From: UBA9630 sp043725085
Lineage (GTDB): Bacteria; Patescibacteriota; Minisyncoccia; Moranbacterales; UBA2206
NCBI GenBank assembly: GCA_043725085.1
Contig: JAYSLY010000018.1
Span: forward strand, 1-17,768
Direction: 5' to 3'
Length of the DNA: 17,768 nucleotides
Numbering within the stretch: position 1 is the first letter of the stretch; the number at the start of each line of letters is the position of its first letter. A model generated the notes under the pieces. That model was given only the letters and a program-made list of their open reading frames with translations, was not told where the DNA came from and made no database searches. The position numbers were made by a program, and so were the translations under genes. This document shows positions 1 to 5,078 of the stretch, in pieces.

Positions 1-38
1 GCTTTATTTTAAAGGATAGCCCCTTCGCAGAGCTCAGC

Positions 39-85
39 GTTGTGGTGAAATGGAACAAGCGAAGCGCGTGACATTTCGCCACAAC
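39..85. repeat. 14-bp inverted repeat (GC-rich hairpin) upstream of the recombinase
   Basis: Arms at 39-52 (GTTGTGGTGAAATG) and 72-85 (CATTTCGCCACAAC) pair over all 14 positions with one G-U wobble, around a 19-nt loop. The loop contains GCGAAGCGC, so it could fold further. The stretch at about 20-90 is clearly richer in G+C than the A/T-rich DNA after it, which suggests a separate origin such as a dispersed palindromic repeat. No T-run follows either arm, so it does not look like a simple intrinsic terminator. A short reading frame (3-71) crosses the left arm and ends in TGA; it could be the tail of an upstream gene, but nothing in it is recognisable. Confidence 0.6.
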
Positions 86-91
86 TCGTTT

Positions 92-114
92 ATATCCGAC
101 GTGTTTTCGGATAT
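92..114. repeat. 8-bp inverted repeat
   Basis: ATATCCGA (92-99) and TCGGATAT (107-114) are perfect reverse complements around a 7-nt loop. This small hairpin sits directly between the GC-rich hairpin at 39-85 and the 40-bp dyad at 114-153, so three inverted repeats lie in a row within 115 bp. Its role is unknown. Confidence 0.45.
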
Positions 115-153
115 TGTACATAATATTGCTAAATTTACGAATATTATGTACAA
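114..153. promoter_or_regulatory. 40-bp dyad with dif-like half-sites, possible Xer or operator site
   Basis: TTGTACATAATATT (114-127) and AATATTATGTACAA (140-153) are perfect 14-bp reverse complements. The centre, TAAATTTA (130-137), is itself a palindrome on the same axis, so 36 of 40 positions are symmetric. The outer half-sites read ...ACATAA and TTATGT..., as do the inner ends of bacterial dif arms, but they are separated by 20 bp instead of the usual 6. The dyad lies 33 bp before a Xer-type recombinase gene and overlaps its predicted promoter. It could be a recombinase-binding site, an autoregulatory operator or a hairpin in the transcript. Symmetry is observed; function is inferred. 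Confidence 0.5.
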
Positions 154-154
154 T
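126..154 (+). promoter_or_regulatory. Candidate sigma70-type promoter for xer-lepA
   Basis: TTGCTA (126-131) and TACAAT (149-154) are spaced by 17 bp and match the -35/-10 consensus at 4 and 5 of 6 positions. Transcription would start near 161 and leave a leader of about 26 nt. The -10 lies inside the right arm of the dyad at 114-153, so a protein bound there could block it. A weaker alternative is TGTACA (147-152) with TATAGC (171-176), spaced by 18 bp, which would make the mRNA nearly leaderless. Confidence 0.4.
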
Positions 155-186
155 TTATTTATGCTTAAATTATAGCAAAAAAATAA

Positions 187-1002
187 ATGGACGTCTACTT
201 GAAAAAATTAGAGGATAAATTGCGACTAAGAAAATATAGTCCAAAAACGATCAGCGCGTATACTTATTGTGTTACTAATTATTTGAAAGCCAAGCAAAAT
301 AATTTTGAAGTTGTCGATGTGGATTTTGTCAAACAATATATTTTGTCGAAAATAGACGAAGGAAAATCATCGCAAATGTCCAATCAATATCTGCAGGCGA
401 TCAATTTTTTTTATTGGAATGTTCTGAAATTTCGCGGAAAAATCGATGTACGGTTTGCCAAGACTCCCAGCAAGTTGCCGATAGTGCTATCGCGAGCAGA
501 AATTGACAAGATATTGTCTGTGATTGCCAATGGAAAGCATAATTTGATGATAGCCCTGGCCTATTCCGGCGGTCTGCGGGTCAGTGAAATTATTAACTTA
601 AAAGTTAAGGATATCTGTTTGGCAGAATTAACCATTCACATCAAGGATGCGAAGGGAGGCAAGGATCGAATAACGCTTTTACCGGAAAAACTGGTTGAAA
701 ATATCGAAAAATTAATTGTGGGCAAAAATCTGAACGATTATGTTTTTGCCAGTGAGCGAGGTGGTAAGCTTACCGAAAGAACCGCCCAGAAGGTTTTCGA
801 AACGGCTCTCAAAAAAGCAGATATCAAAAAAGAAGCAACATTTCATTCGCTCCGGCACAGCTTTGCCACGCATCTTTTGGAAAATGGCGTTGATGTGCGT
901 TATGTACAAGAACTGTTGGGGCATGCTAATATTAGAACGACTCAAATTTATACCAAGGTGACAAATCCGATGTTAAGAAAAATTAAAAGTCCCTTGGAAT
1001 AG
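187..1002 (+). CDS. Xer-family tyrosine site-specific recombinase
   Basis: This 271-aa protein is a tyrosine recombinase that cuts and rejoins DNA through a covalent phosphotyrosine. The N-terminal SAM-like core-binding domain (about 1-90) starts with the typical pattern YSPKTISAY. The catalytic domain (about 98-271) shows the full set of active-site residues: Arg131 in GLRVSE, Lys156 in the KGGKD hairpin, His220 and Arg223 in HSLRHSFATHL, His246 in LLGH, and nucleophile Tyr255 in TQIYT. It is shorter than E. coli XerC/XerD (about 298 aa) and nearer in size to single-Xer recombinases. The ATG has no Shine-Dalgarno sequence, only an A-rich run before it. lepA follows after 9 bp, so the two are probably co-transcribed. 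A chromosome-dimer role is plausible because no phage or integron genes are nearby, but an integrase of an element ending left of the window cannot be excluded. Confidence 0.93.
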   Translation: MDVYLKKLEDKLRLRKYSPKTISAYTYCVTNYLKAKQNNFEVVDVDFVKQYILSKIDEGKSSQMSNQYLQAINFFYWNVLKFRGKIDVRFAKTPSKLPIVLSRAEIDKILSVIANGKHNLMIALAYSGGLRVSEIINLKVKDICLAELTIHIKDAKGGKDRITLLPEKLVENIEKLIVGKNLNDYVFASERGGKLTERTAQKVFETALKKADIKKEATFHSLRHSFATHLLENGVDVRYVQELLGHANIRTTQIYTKVTNPMLRKIKSPLE

Positions 1003-1011
1003 GCTAAATTT

Positions 1012-2853
1012 ATGAACAATATTCGAAATTTTTGCATAATCGCACATATCGATCATGGTAAATCAACTTTGGCTGATCGAATGCTTGAGCTTACCAAAAC
1101 AGTCGAGATGCGCAAAATGAAAGAGCAGTTGCTTGATCAGATGGATTTGGAGCGCGAGCGGGGGATTACGATCAAGATGCAACCCGTTCGTATGACGTAC
1201 AAATATCAACCTGATCGAAATTCACCTCACCCTAACCCTCTCCTTAGTAAGGAGAGAGAACAAGAAGAATACATTTTGAATTTAATTGACACGCCAGGGC
1301 ATGTTGATTTTGGTTATGAAGTTTCACGATCATTGGCGGCAGTGGAAGGCGCGGTGCTTTTGGTTGATGCAACCAAAGGTGTGCAAGCACAAACATTAGC
1401 TAATTTATATCAAGCAATCGATCATAATTTGGAAATTATTCCCGTAGCAAATAAAATTGATTTGCCTAACGCGGATGTGAAAAAAACCAAAGCGGAAATC
1501 ATGCAAATCATCGGTTGTGCGGAAGAAGAAATTTTGGAAGTTTCAGGAAAAACCGGTATGGGTGTGGAAAAATTGCTCGAGCGAATCATGGAAAAAGTGC
1601 CTGCACCAAATGGTGATAAAAATAAACCACTGCGAGCATTAGTTTTTGATTCAAAATATGACACCTATAAAGGTGTTTTGGCCTATGTGCGCGTGATTGA
1701 TGGAGAAATTATGGCAGAAGAAAAAATTTCGATGTTTGCGACCGGCGCCCAGAGTGATGTGCTTGAGGTGGGCTATTTCAAACCAGATTTGCAAAAAACC
1801 GAAAAACTCGGAGTGGGAGACATTGGTTACATCGCCACCGGCTTTAAAAGCGTGGAATATTGCAAAGTGGGAGATACAGTCACAATTTCAAAATTCAAAG
1901 ATCAAGTTGAAAAATTGCCCGGATATCGCGAAGTCAGTCCGATGGTCTATGCCTCATTCTATCCGATAGAAGGTGATGACTATAACCTTATGCGCGATGC
2001 GCTGTCCAAATTGAAACTTAATGATGCTGCTTTCGTGTTTGAACCGGAAAGCAATCTGGCACTGGGACGTGGATTTCGTTGTGGATTTTTAGGACTCCTT
2101 CATCTGGAGATTATCCAAGCGCGCTTGGAAGCCGAGTTTGAAATCAGTCCGACTATCACCACGCCCAGCGTGGTCTATGAAATTGAAATGAAAGGAAAAT
2201 CGGAACGCTTGAAAATCTATTCGCCGTCAGAACTGCCAGATCCATCCTCAATTGAGGCAATCTACGAGCCTTATGTTCATCTTGAATTAGTTTCACCTTC
2301 AAATTATCTTGGCGCAATTATGGAAGTAATGAAGAATACACGCGCCGAATATCTCGATACAGAATATCTCAACAGTGAACGGATGATTTTGAAATTCAAT
2401 TGTCCATTGACGGATGTCATCACTAATCTGCACGATGATCTCAAAAGCGCTTCTGCGGGATATGCTTCAATGAACTATGAGCTATTGGATTATCGCCCTA
2501 ATGAACTGGTGAAATTGGACATTCTTATCGCGGAAGAAAAAGTGGAAGCGTTTTCGCGTATCGTTCCCAAAGAGAAAGCTTTTCAGGAAGGCAAGCACGT
2601 TGTGGAAAAACTTAAGAATTCGTTGCCGCGCCAAAATTTCAATATCGCCATCCAAGCGGCGATTGGCGGAAAAGTGCTGGCGCGTGAAACCGTCAAGGCT
2701 TTTCGAAAAGACGTGATCGCCAAACTCTATGGCGGCGACGTTTCGCGCAAAAAAAAGCTTTTGGAAAAGCAGAAAAAAGGCAAAAAAAAGATGAAGAACA
2801 TCGGCAAAGTAGCCATTCCTTCCGAAGCGTTTTTGGCGGTACTGAAGAAATAA
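1012..2853 (+). CDS. lepA: Elongation factor 4 (LepA), ribosomal back-translocase GTPase
   Basis: LepA is a ribosome-bound translational GTPase related to EF-G and linked to back-translocation and ribosome assembly. The 613-aa protein begins with the canonical P-loop AHIDHGKST (11-19). It then has RERGITIK (switch I, 48-55), DTPGH (93-97), NKID (147-150) and SGK (178-180). EF-Tu-like domain II follows at about 206-295, then the LepA/EF-G-like domains with GFRCGFLGLLHLEI (354-367). The LepA-specific C-terminus carries YGGDVSRKKKLLEKQKKGKK (573-592), which settles the assignment over EF-G or BipA. About 16 extra residues compared with E. coli LepA lie between GITIK and DTPGH, and most of them come from a palindromic repeat (see 1222-1260). 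It is 9 bp downstream of the recombinase, with no Shine-Dalgarno sequence, and is followed by a strong terminator. Confidence 0.97.
   Translation: MNNIRNFCIIAHIDHGKSTLADRMLELTKTVEMRKMKEQLLDQMDLERERGITIKMQPVRMTYKYQPDRNSPHPNPLLSKEREQEEYILNLIDTPGHVDFGYEVSRSLAAVEGAVLLVDATKGVQAQTLANLYQAIDHNLEIIPVANKIDLPNADVKKTKAEIMQIIGCAEEEILEVSGKTGMGVEKLLERIMEKVPAPNGDKNKPLRALVFDSKYDTYKGVLAYVRVIDGEIMAEEKISMFATGAQSDVLEVGYFKPDLQKTEKLGVGDIGYIATGFKSVEYCKVGDTVTISKFKDQVEKLPGYREVSPMVYASFYPIEGDDYNLMRDALSKLKLNDAAFVFEPESNLALGRGFRCGFLGLLHLEIIQARLEAEFEISPTITTPSVVYEIEMKGKSERLKIYSPSELPDPSSIEAIYEPYVHLELVSPSNYLGAIMEVMKNTRAEYLDTEYLNSERMILKFNCPLTDVITNLHDDLKSASAGYASMNYELLDYRPNELVKLDILIAEEKVEAFSRIVPKEKAFQEGKHVVEKLKNSLPRQNFNIAIQAAIGGKVLARETVKAFRKDVIAKLYGGDVSRKKKLLEKQKKGKKKMKNIGKVAIPSEAFLAVLKK
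1222..1260. repeat. Palindromic repeat inserted in frame in lepA
   Basis: The DNA holds CCTCACCCTAACCCTCTCC followed by the palindrome CTCTCCTTA-G-TAAGGAGAG (1238-1246 and 1248-1256). It encodes residues 71-83 of LepA, SPHPNPLLSKERE, which have no counterpart in the normal LepA GTPase domain. The CTCACCCTAACCCTCTCC / GGAGAG pattern and its PHPNPL reading are, from memory, typical of a dispersed palindromic repeat seen in many bacterial genomes, in some cases within coding genes. The insertion keeps the frame and lies between the switch I and switch II strands, where a surface loop is expected. The palindrome and the extra residues are seen directly; the family assignment is from recall. Confidence 0.75.
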
Positions 2854-2856
2854 CCA

Positions 2857-2910
2857 AAAAATCGGAGCTCAGCTCCGAAATTTGGAATCCGGAGCTGAGC
2901 TCCGATTTTT
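2857..2910. terminator. Bidirectional intrinsic terminator with nested palindromes
   Basis: Two perfect 21-nt arms (2857-2877 and 2890-2910) surround a 12-nt loop. The stem starts with an A-run on the left and ends in a T-run on the right, the form of a two-way rho-independent terminator placed 3 bp after the lepA stop. Each arm is also a small palindrome by itself, CGGAGCT-C-AGCTCCG on the left and CGGAGCT-G-AGCTCCG on the right, so the DNA could form either one long hairpin or two short ones. Confidence 0.85.
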
Positions 2911-2937
2911 CTCAAGCTGTTCTATTTTGCAAAGAGT

Positions 2938-2966
2938 TTGTACTAGTTTTAAAAATTTGCTATAGT
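2938..2966 (+). promoter_or_regulatory. Extended -10 promoter for the small-membrane-protein/ftsB operon
   Basis: TTGTAC (2938-2943) and TATAGT (2961-2966) are separated by 17 bp, and TGC directly before the -10 adds an extended -10 element. Transcription about 7 nt after the -10 would begin at roughly 2973, the A of the next ATG, so the mRNA would be leaderless. This is the clearest promoter in the window. Confidence 0.65.
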
Positions 2967-2972
2967 TTTATT

Positions 2973-3092
2973 ATGAGCTTTAAAAAACGCAACAAAAAAA
3001 TATATCGAATTTGGGTCGTGATTTCCGTTCTCGCCGTGCTTTCCATGGTCGCTTTCACTATTGCCCCAGCGCTCTCGATGTTAGGCAAGTAA
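2973..3092 (+). CDS. Small single-pass membrane protein, 39 aa
   Basis: The reading frame starts with ATG at 2973 and encodes 39 residues: a Lys/Arg-rich head (MSFKKRNKKIYR, 1-12), one hydrophobic segment (about 13-37, including VVISVLAVLSMVAFTIAP) and a short tail ending GK. By the positive-inside rule the N-terminus should be cytoplasmic. Support for a real gene comes from the strong promoter placed right before it, the 15-bp gap to the FtsB-like gene downstream, and the absence of any other use of this interval. I do not recognise a named family, although very short membrane peptides of this pattern are common in Patescibacteria. A role linked to the division protein or foldase next to it is possible but unproven. 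Confidence 0.7.
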   Translation: MSFKKRNKKIYRIWVVISVLAVLSMVAFTIAPALSMLGK

Positions 3093-3107
3093 GCATATAC
3101 TAACTTT

Positions 3108-3506
3108 ATGCGTAATAATAGCGATAAAGGAAATTCCTGGCTGATCCGGATCATAATTTTTCTCGGCTGTGTGGTCGTGGTCTTTATTTTTTTGGCGATT
3201 TCGCGGGAAACTTATCGCAAAAGGCAAGTGCAAAGTGAAATTTCCAAGCTTCAAGAAGAGGCAAAGCGGATTCAGGGCGATAATATGCGTCTAACAGACA
3301 AAATTGCCTATCTGGAGGGGCGCGATTATCAAGAAAAAGAAATTCGCGACAAGCTTAATTTGCAAGACCCGAAGGAAAATGTGGTGATTATTGATTCAGG
3401 ACTTATTCCCAAAAAAGTCGATTCTCAGCCGGCAATGCCCGGTCAAGAGCTGCTAATCAAGCAATCTAACTCGCAAAAATGGTGGGATTATTTCTTTAGG
3501 TACTAA
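3108..3506 (+). CDS. FtsB/DivIC-like septum formation initiator
   Basis: The 132-aa protein has a short cytoplasmic N-terminus, one membrane segment (about 11-31), a heptad-rich coiled coil (about 33-70, RKRQVQSEISKLQEEAKRIQ) and then the FtsB/DivIC signature region: YQEKEIRDKLNLQDPKENVV (74-93). In known bacteria FtsB/DivIC joins FtsL and FtsQ/DivIB in the divisome core and helps activate septal peptidoglycan synthesis. The tail (about 96-132) is longer than in E. coli FtsB (103 aa) and ends QKWWDYFFRY, an aromatic cluster of unknown purpose. The gene lies 15 bp after the small membrane protein and 18 bp before the foldase gene, suggesting one operon. No Shine-Dalgarno sequence is seen. FtsL is built similarly, but the Lys-Leu-x-Leu-x-x-Pro motif favours FtsB/DivIC. 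Confidence 0.82.
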   Translation: MRNNSDKGNSWLIRIIIFLGCVVVVFIFLAISRETYRKRQVQSEISKLQEEAKRIQGDNMRLTDKIAYLEGRDYQEKEIRDKLNLQDPKENVVIIDSGLIPKKVDSQPAMPGQELLIKQSNSQKWWDYFFRY

Positions 3507-3524
3507 ACCACTGTCATAAAAAGT

Positions 3525-4574
3525 ATGAAAAAAAACTTTGGTGAAAAAAATATCAAACCGGCGACAATAATTTTGGGACTAATTGTTTTTTTTGTCGTAT
3601 ATCTATTAGTGGTGGCGGTGCTCATCTATGATTTTGGTGTTAATAATAGCCTAACGCAAAAAACAGAGCAGATCATCCCATATCCCGTTGCGGCATGGAG
3701 CACTAATTTTATTACGGAAAACAAGCTGAAGAGTGAGCTTAATTCAGCGAGAATGTTCTATGAAAATCAGGATTTCTCCGATTTGGGTATGCGCGTGGAT
3801 TTTGCGACTGAAGATGGAAAAAAAAGGCTTAAAATCAAAGAAAAAAATATTCTCAATAAACTGGTTGAAAATCAACTGATTGAAAATGAAGCCAAAAAAA
3901 GAGGATTAGCCATAAATCCCGAAGATATTTCGCAGGAGGTTTCTCGAAAAATGCAAGAATATGGCACCGGAGACTATCTCAAAAATAACTTGACGAAACT
4001 CTATGGCTGGACAATCGCCGATTTTGAGGAAAATATCGTGAAGCCGGATATGTATAAAGAAAAACTATTTGCAAATATCAGAGAAAGTGATCCTGGGATG
4101 GTTACTGCTAAGAGTAAGATTGACGTGGCGTTGCAAGAGTTGGATAACAAGAAGGATTTTGCCAGTGTGGCTCAGAAGTATTCCGAAGGAGAGAGTGCCA
4201 AGAGTGACGGCGAGTTGGGTTGGTTTAATAGCTCGGAGATGCTTCCGGAAATAGCGCAAGCCGTGTTTAATCTAAAGAAAGGCGATAGGAGTGACATCAT
4301 TACAAGCTCGCTCGGTTATCATATTGTTCTGGTTGAGGATAAAAAAACTGAAAATGGAGTGGATCGAGTGCAGCTAAAACAAATTTTCGTCCGCACGAAT
4401 AATTTTTCGGATTGGCTGGATAGCTATGTGAAGAATTTTGACATTCATATTTTATCTCGGGATATGTATTGGAATAAGTCTGACGGGCAAGTGGAGTTCA
4501 AAAATAGTGACCTGAAAGATTTTGAAAGTAATCTTGAAAAGAATTCCCCCGGGGACATTTCAGTGCTGTTCTAG
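3525..4574 (+). CDS. Membrane-anchored SurA/PrsA-like parvulin foldase
   Basis: The 349-aa protein has one N-terminal membrane anchor (about 12-36) and an extracytoplasmic part. A SurA N-like helical chaperone region (about 65-185) contains LVENQLIENEAKKRGLAINP (113-132). A PpiC/parvulin region follows (about 205-272) with DFASVAQKYSEG, GELGWF (229-234), AQAVFNLKKGD and SSLGYHIVLVED (261-272). Such proteins help secreted or membrane proteins fold, some by prolyl isomerisation. The usual first parvulin strand with its HI(L/I)V histidine is not evident before 205; that region reads TAKSKIDVALQEL. A strand of similar type, VQLKQIFVRT, appears after the domain (282-291). Isomerase activity is therefore doubtful and a chaperone role more likely. 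It lies 18 bp downstream of the FtsB-like gene. Confidence 0.8.
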   Translation: MKKNFGEKNIKPATIILGLIVFFVVYLLVVAVLIYDFGVNNSLTQKTEQIIPYPVAAWSTNFITENKLKSELNSARMFYENQDFSDLGMRVDFATEDGKKRLKIKEKNILNKLVENQLIENEAKKRGLAINPEDISQEVSRKMQEYGTGDYLKNNLTKLYGWTIADFEENIVKPDMYKEKLFANIRESDPGMVTAKSKIDVALQELDNKKDFASVAQKYSEGESAKSDGELGWFNSSEMLPEIAQAVFNLKKGDRSDIITSSLGYHIVLVEDKKTENGVDRVQLKQIFVRTNNFSDWLDSYVKNFDIHILSRDMYWNKSDGQVEFKNSDLKDFESNLEKNSPGDISVLF

Positions 4575-4605
4575 GTTTGCTATGAATGTGCAAGATTTCG
4601 TGGTT

Positions 4606-4611
4606 TATAAT
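4606..4611 (+). promoter_or_regulatory. Candidate -10 element (TATAAT) for the ferredoxin gene
   Basis: A perfect TATAAT lies 45 bp before the ferredoxin ATG, in the gap after the foldase gene. No good -35 is found at 16-18 bp; TTGCTA at 4577-4582 is 23 bp away, too far. If used, it would give a leader of about 38 nt that contains the hairpin at 4621-4644. Confidence 0.35.
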
Positions 4612-4620
4612 TTTTAATAA

Positions 4621-4644
4621 TTTTCCGAATAAATTCTCGGAAAA
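4621..4644 (+). promoter_or_regulatory. Hairpin in the ferredoxin 5' untranslated region
   Basis: TTTTCCGA (4621-4628) and TCGGAAAA (4637-4644) are perfect complements around an 8-nt loop, ending 11 nt before the ATG at 4656. An A-run, not a T-run, follows, so it is not a typical terminator for the foldase operon. It may influence translation or mRNA stability. Confidence 0.4.
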
Positions 4645-4655
4645 AAAATATAAAT

Positions 4656-4835
4656 ATGGCAAAAGCAAAAGTAAACGAAGAGCTGTGTATTGGCTGTGGA
4701 ACATGCGAAGCAATGTGCCCAACTGTTTTCAAGGTTGAAGACGGAAAATCTCATGTTATTTCCGATGATTGTGGAGATTGCGATTGTCAGAGCGTGATGG
4801 ATAGCTGTCCAGTGAGCGCTATTTCAATGGAATAA
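4656..4835 (+). CDS. Small [4Fe-4S] ferredoxin with extra cysteines
   Basis: The 59-aa protein is a soluble electron carrier. It begins MAKAKVNEELCIGCGTCEAM and shows the ferredoxin motif C11-x2-C14-x2-C17-x3-C21-P and a C-terminal C51-P in DSCPVSAISME. The overall plan matches single-cluster ferredoxins such as that of Thermotoga, in which three motif cysteines and the C-terminal CP cysteine bind the cluster. Three further cysteines (C39, C42, C44 in DDCGDCDCQS) make eight in all. Their spacing does not fit a standard second CX2CX2CX3CP motif, so a disulfide, a second unusual cluster or metal binding are open options. The gene stands alone with its own candidate -10 and leader hairpin. No oxidoreductase partner is in the window. 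Confidence 0.92.
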   Translation: MAKAKVNEELCIGCGTCEAMCPTVFKVEDGKSHVISDDCGDCDCQSVMDSCPVSAISME

Positions 4836-4857
4836 TTTTCTCAAGTGGAGATTTTTT

Positions 4858-4894
4858 CCTGTTCTTTTTCTCGGTATCCGGGAAAAAGAACAGG
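4858..4894. repeat. 17-bp stem hairpin after the ferredoxin gene
   Basis: The arms 4858-4874 and 4878-4894 pair over 17 positions (one G-T wobble) around a TAT loop, giving a long stable hairpin 22 bp after the ferredoxin stop. The T-run comes before the stem (4852-4857) and inside it, not after, so it is not a textbook intrinsic terminator. It probably still protects or ends the ferredoxin mRNA. A dispersed repeat is the alternative. Confidence 0.55.
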
Positions 4895-4915
4895 TGAAAT
4901 AAATTCAAAAAATTG

Positions 4916-5053
4916 GACTTACGCATAAACCCCTCAAAAAATCCTCAAAAGCACGGTCTCCTCATTTTGGCTTTCCCTCTCTGCTTTACCAAGAGTCTGT
5001 GCATGCTAAGCATGATGCTCGTGCGGACTTTCCGAGGGGCTTATGCGCAAGTC
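4916..5053. mobile_element. 138-bp MITE-like element with 20-bp terminal inverted repeats
   Basis: The left end GACTTACGCATAAACCCCTC (4916-4935) and the right end (5034-5053, GAGGGGCTTATGCGCAAGTC) are reverse complements at 18 of 20 positions. The interior has no convincing coding frame. It contains a small palindrome, CATGCT-A-AGCATG (5002-5014), and GCACG/CGTGC at 4951-4955 and 5020-5024, which could extend a folded RNA. TGAAATAA occurs on both sides (4895-4902 and 5055-5062) but does not abut the left end, so a target duplication is not proven. GACTTACGCA-type ends resemble, from memory, termini of some bacterial insertion sequences. A structured RNA or long-range terminator is the alternative. 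It ends 25 bp before the htrA start. Confidence 0.5.
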
Positions 5054-5078
5054 ATGAAATAATTTAAACTAAATATTT

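Larger units (their letters stand above)
4836..5078. other. Intergenic region between ferredoxin and htrA
   Basis: This 243-bp gap is the longest non-coding stretch in the window. It holds the 17-bp hairpin at 4858-4894 and the 138-bp inverted-repeat element at 4916-5053, and I find no credible open reading frame, tRNA or other known RNA in it. A convincing promoter for htrA was not found. TAAACT at 5065-5070 could act as a weak -10, but its -35 partner would be poor. Confidence 0.6.

Noticed and set aside
30..38. GAGCTCAGC shared with the terminator palindrome at 2865-2873
   Set aside because: Only nine bases match and the flanks differ, so a common repeat origin cannot be supported.
1247..1256. 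AAGGAG-like ribosome binding site inside lepA
   Set aside because: It is the right arm of the palindromic repeat; no start codon at a suitable distance opens a credible frame.
4621..4644. Intrinsic terminator of the foldase operon
   Set aside because: The hairpin is followed by an A-run on the + strand and has no T-run after it on either strand, so it was listed as a leader hairpin.
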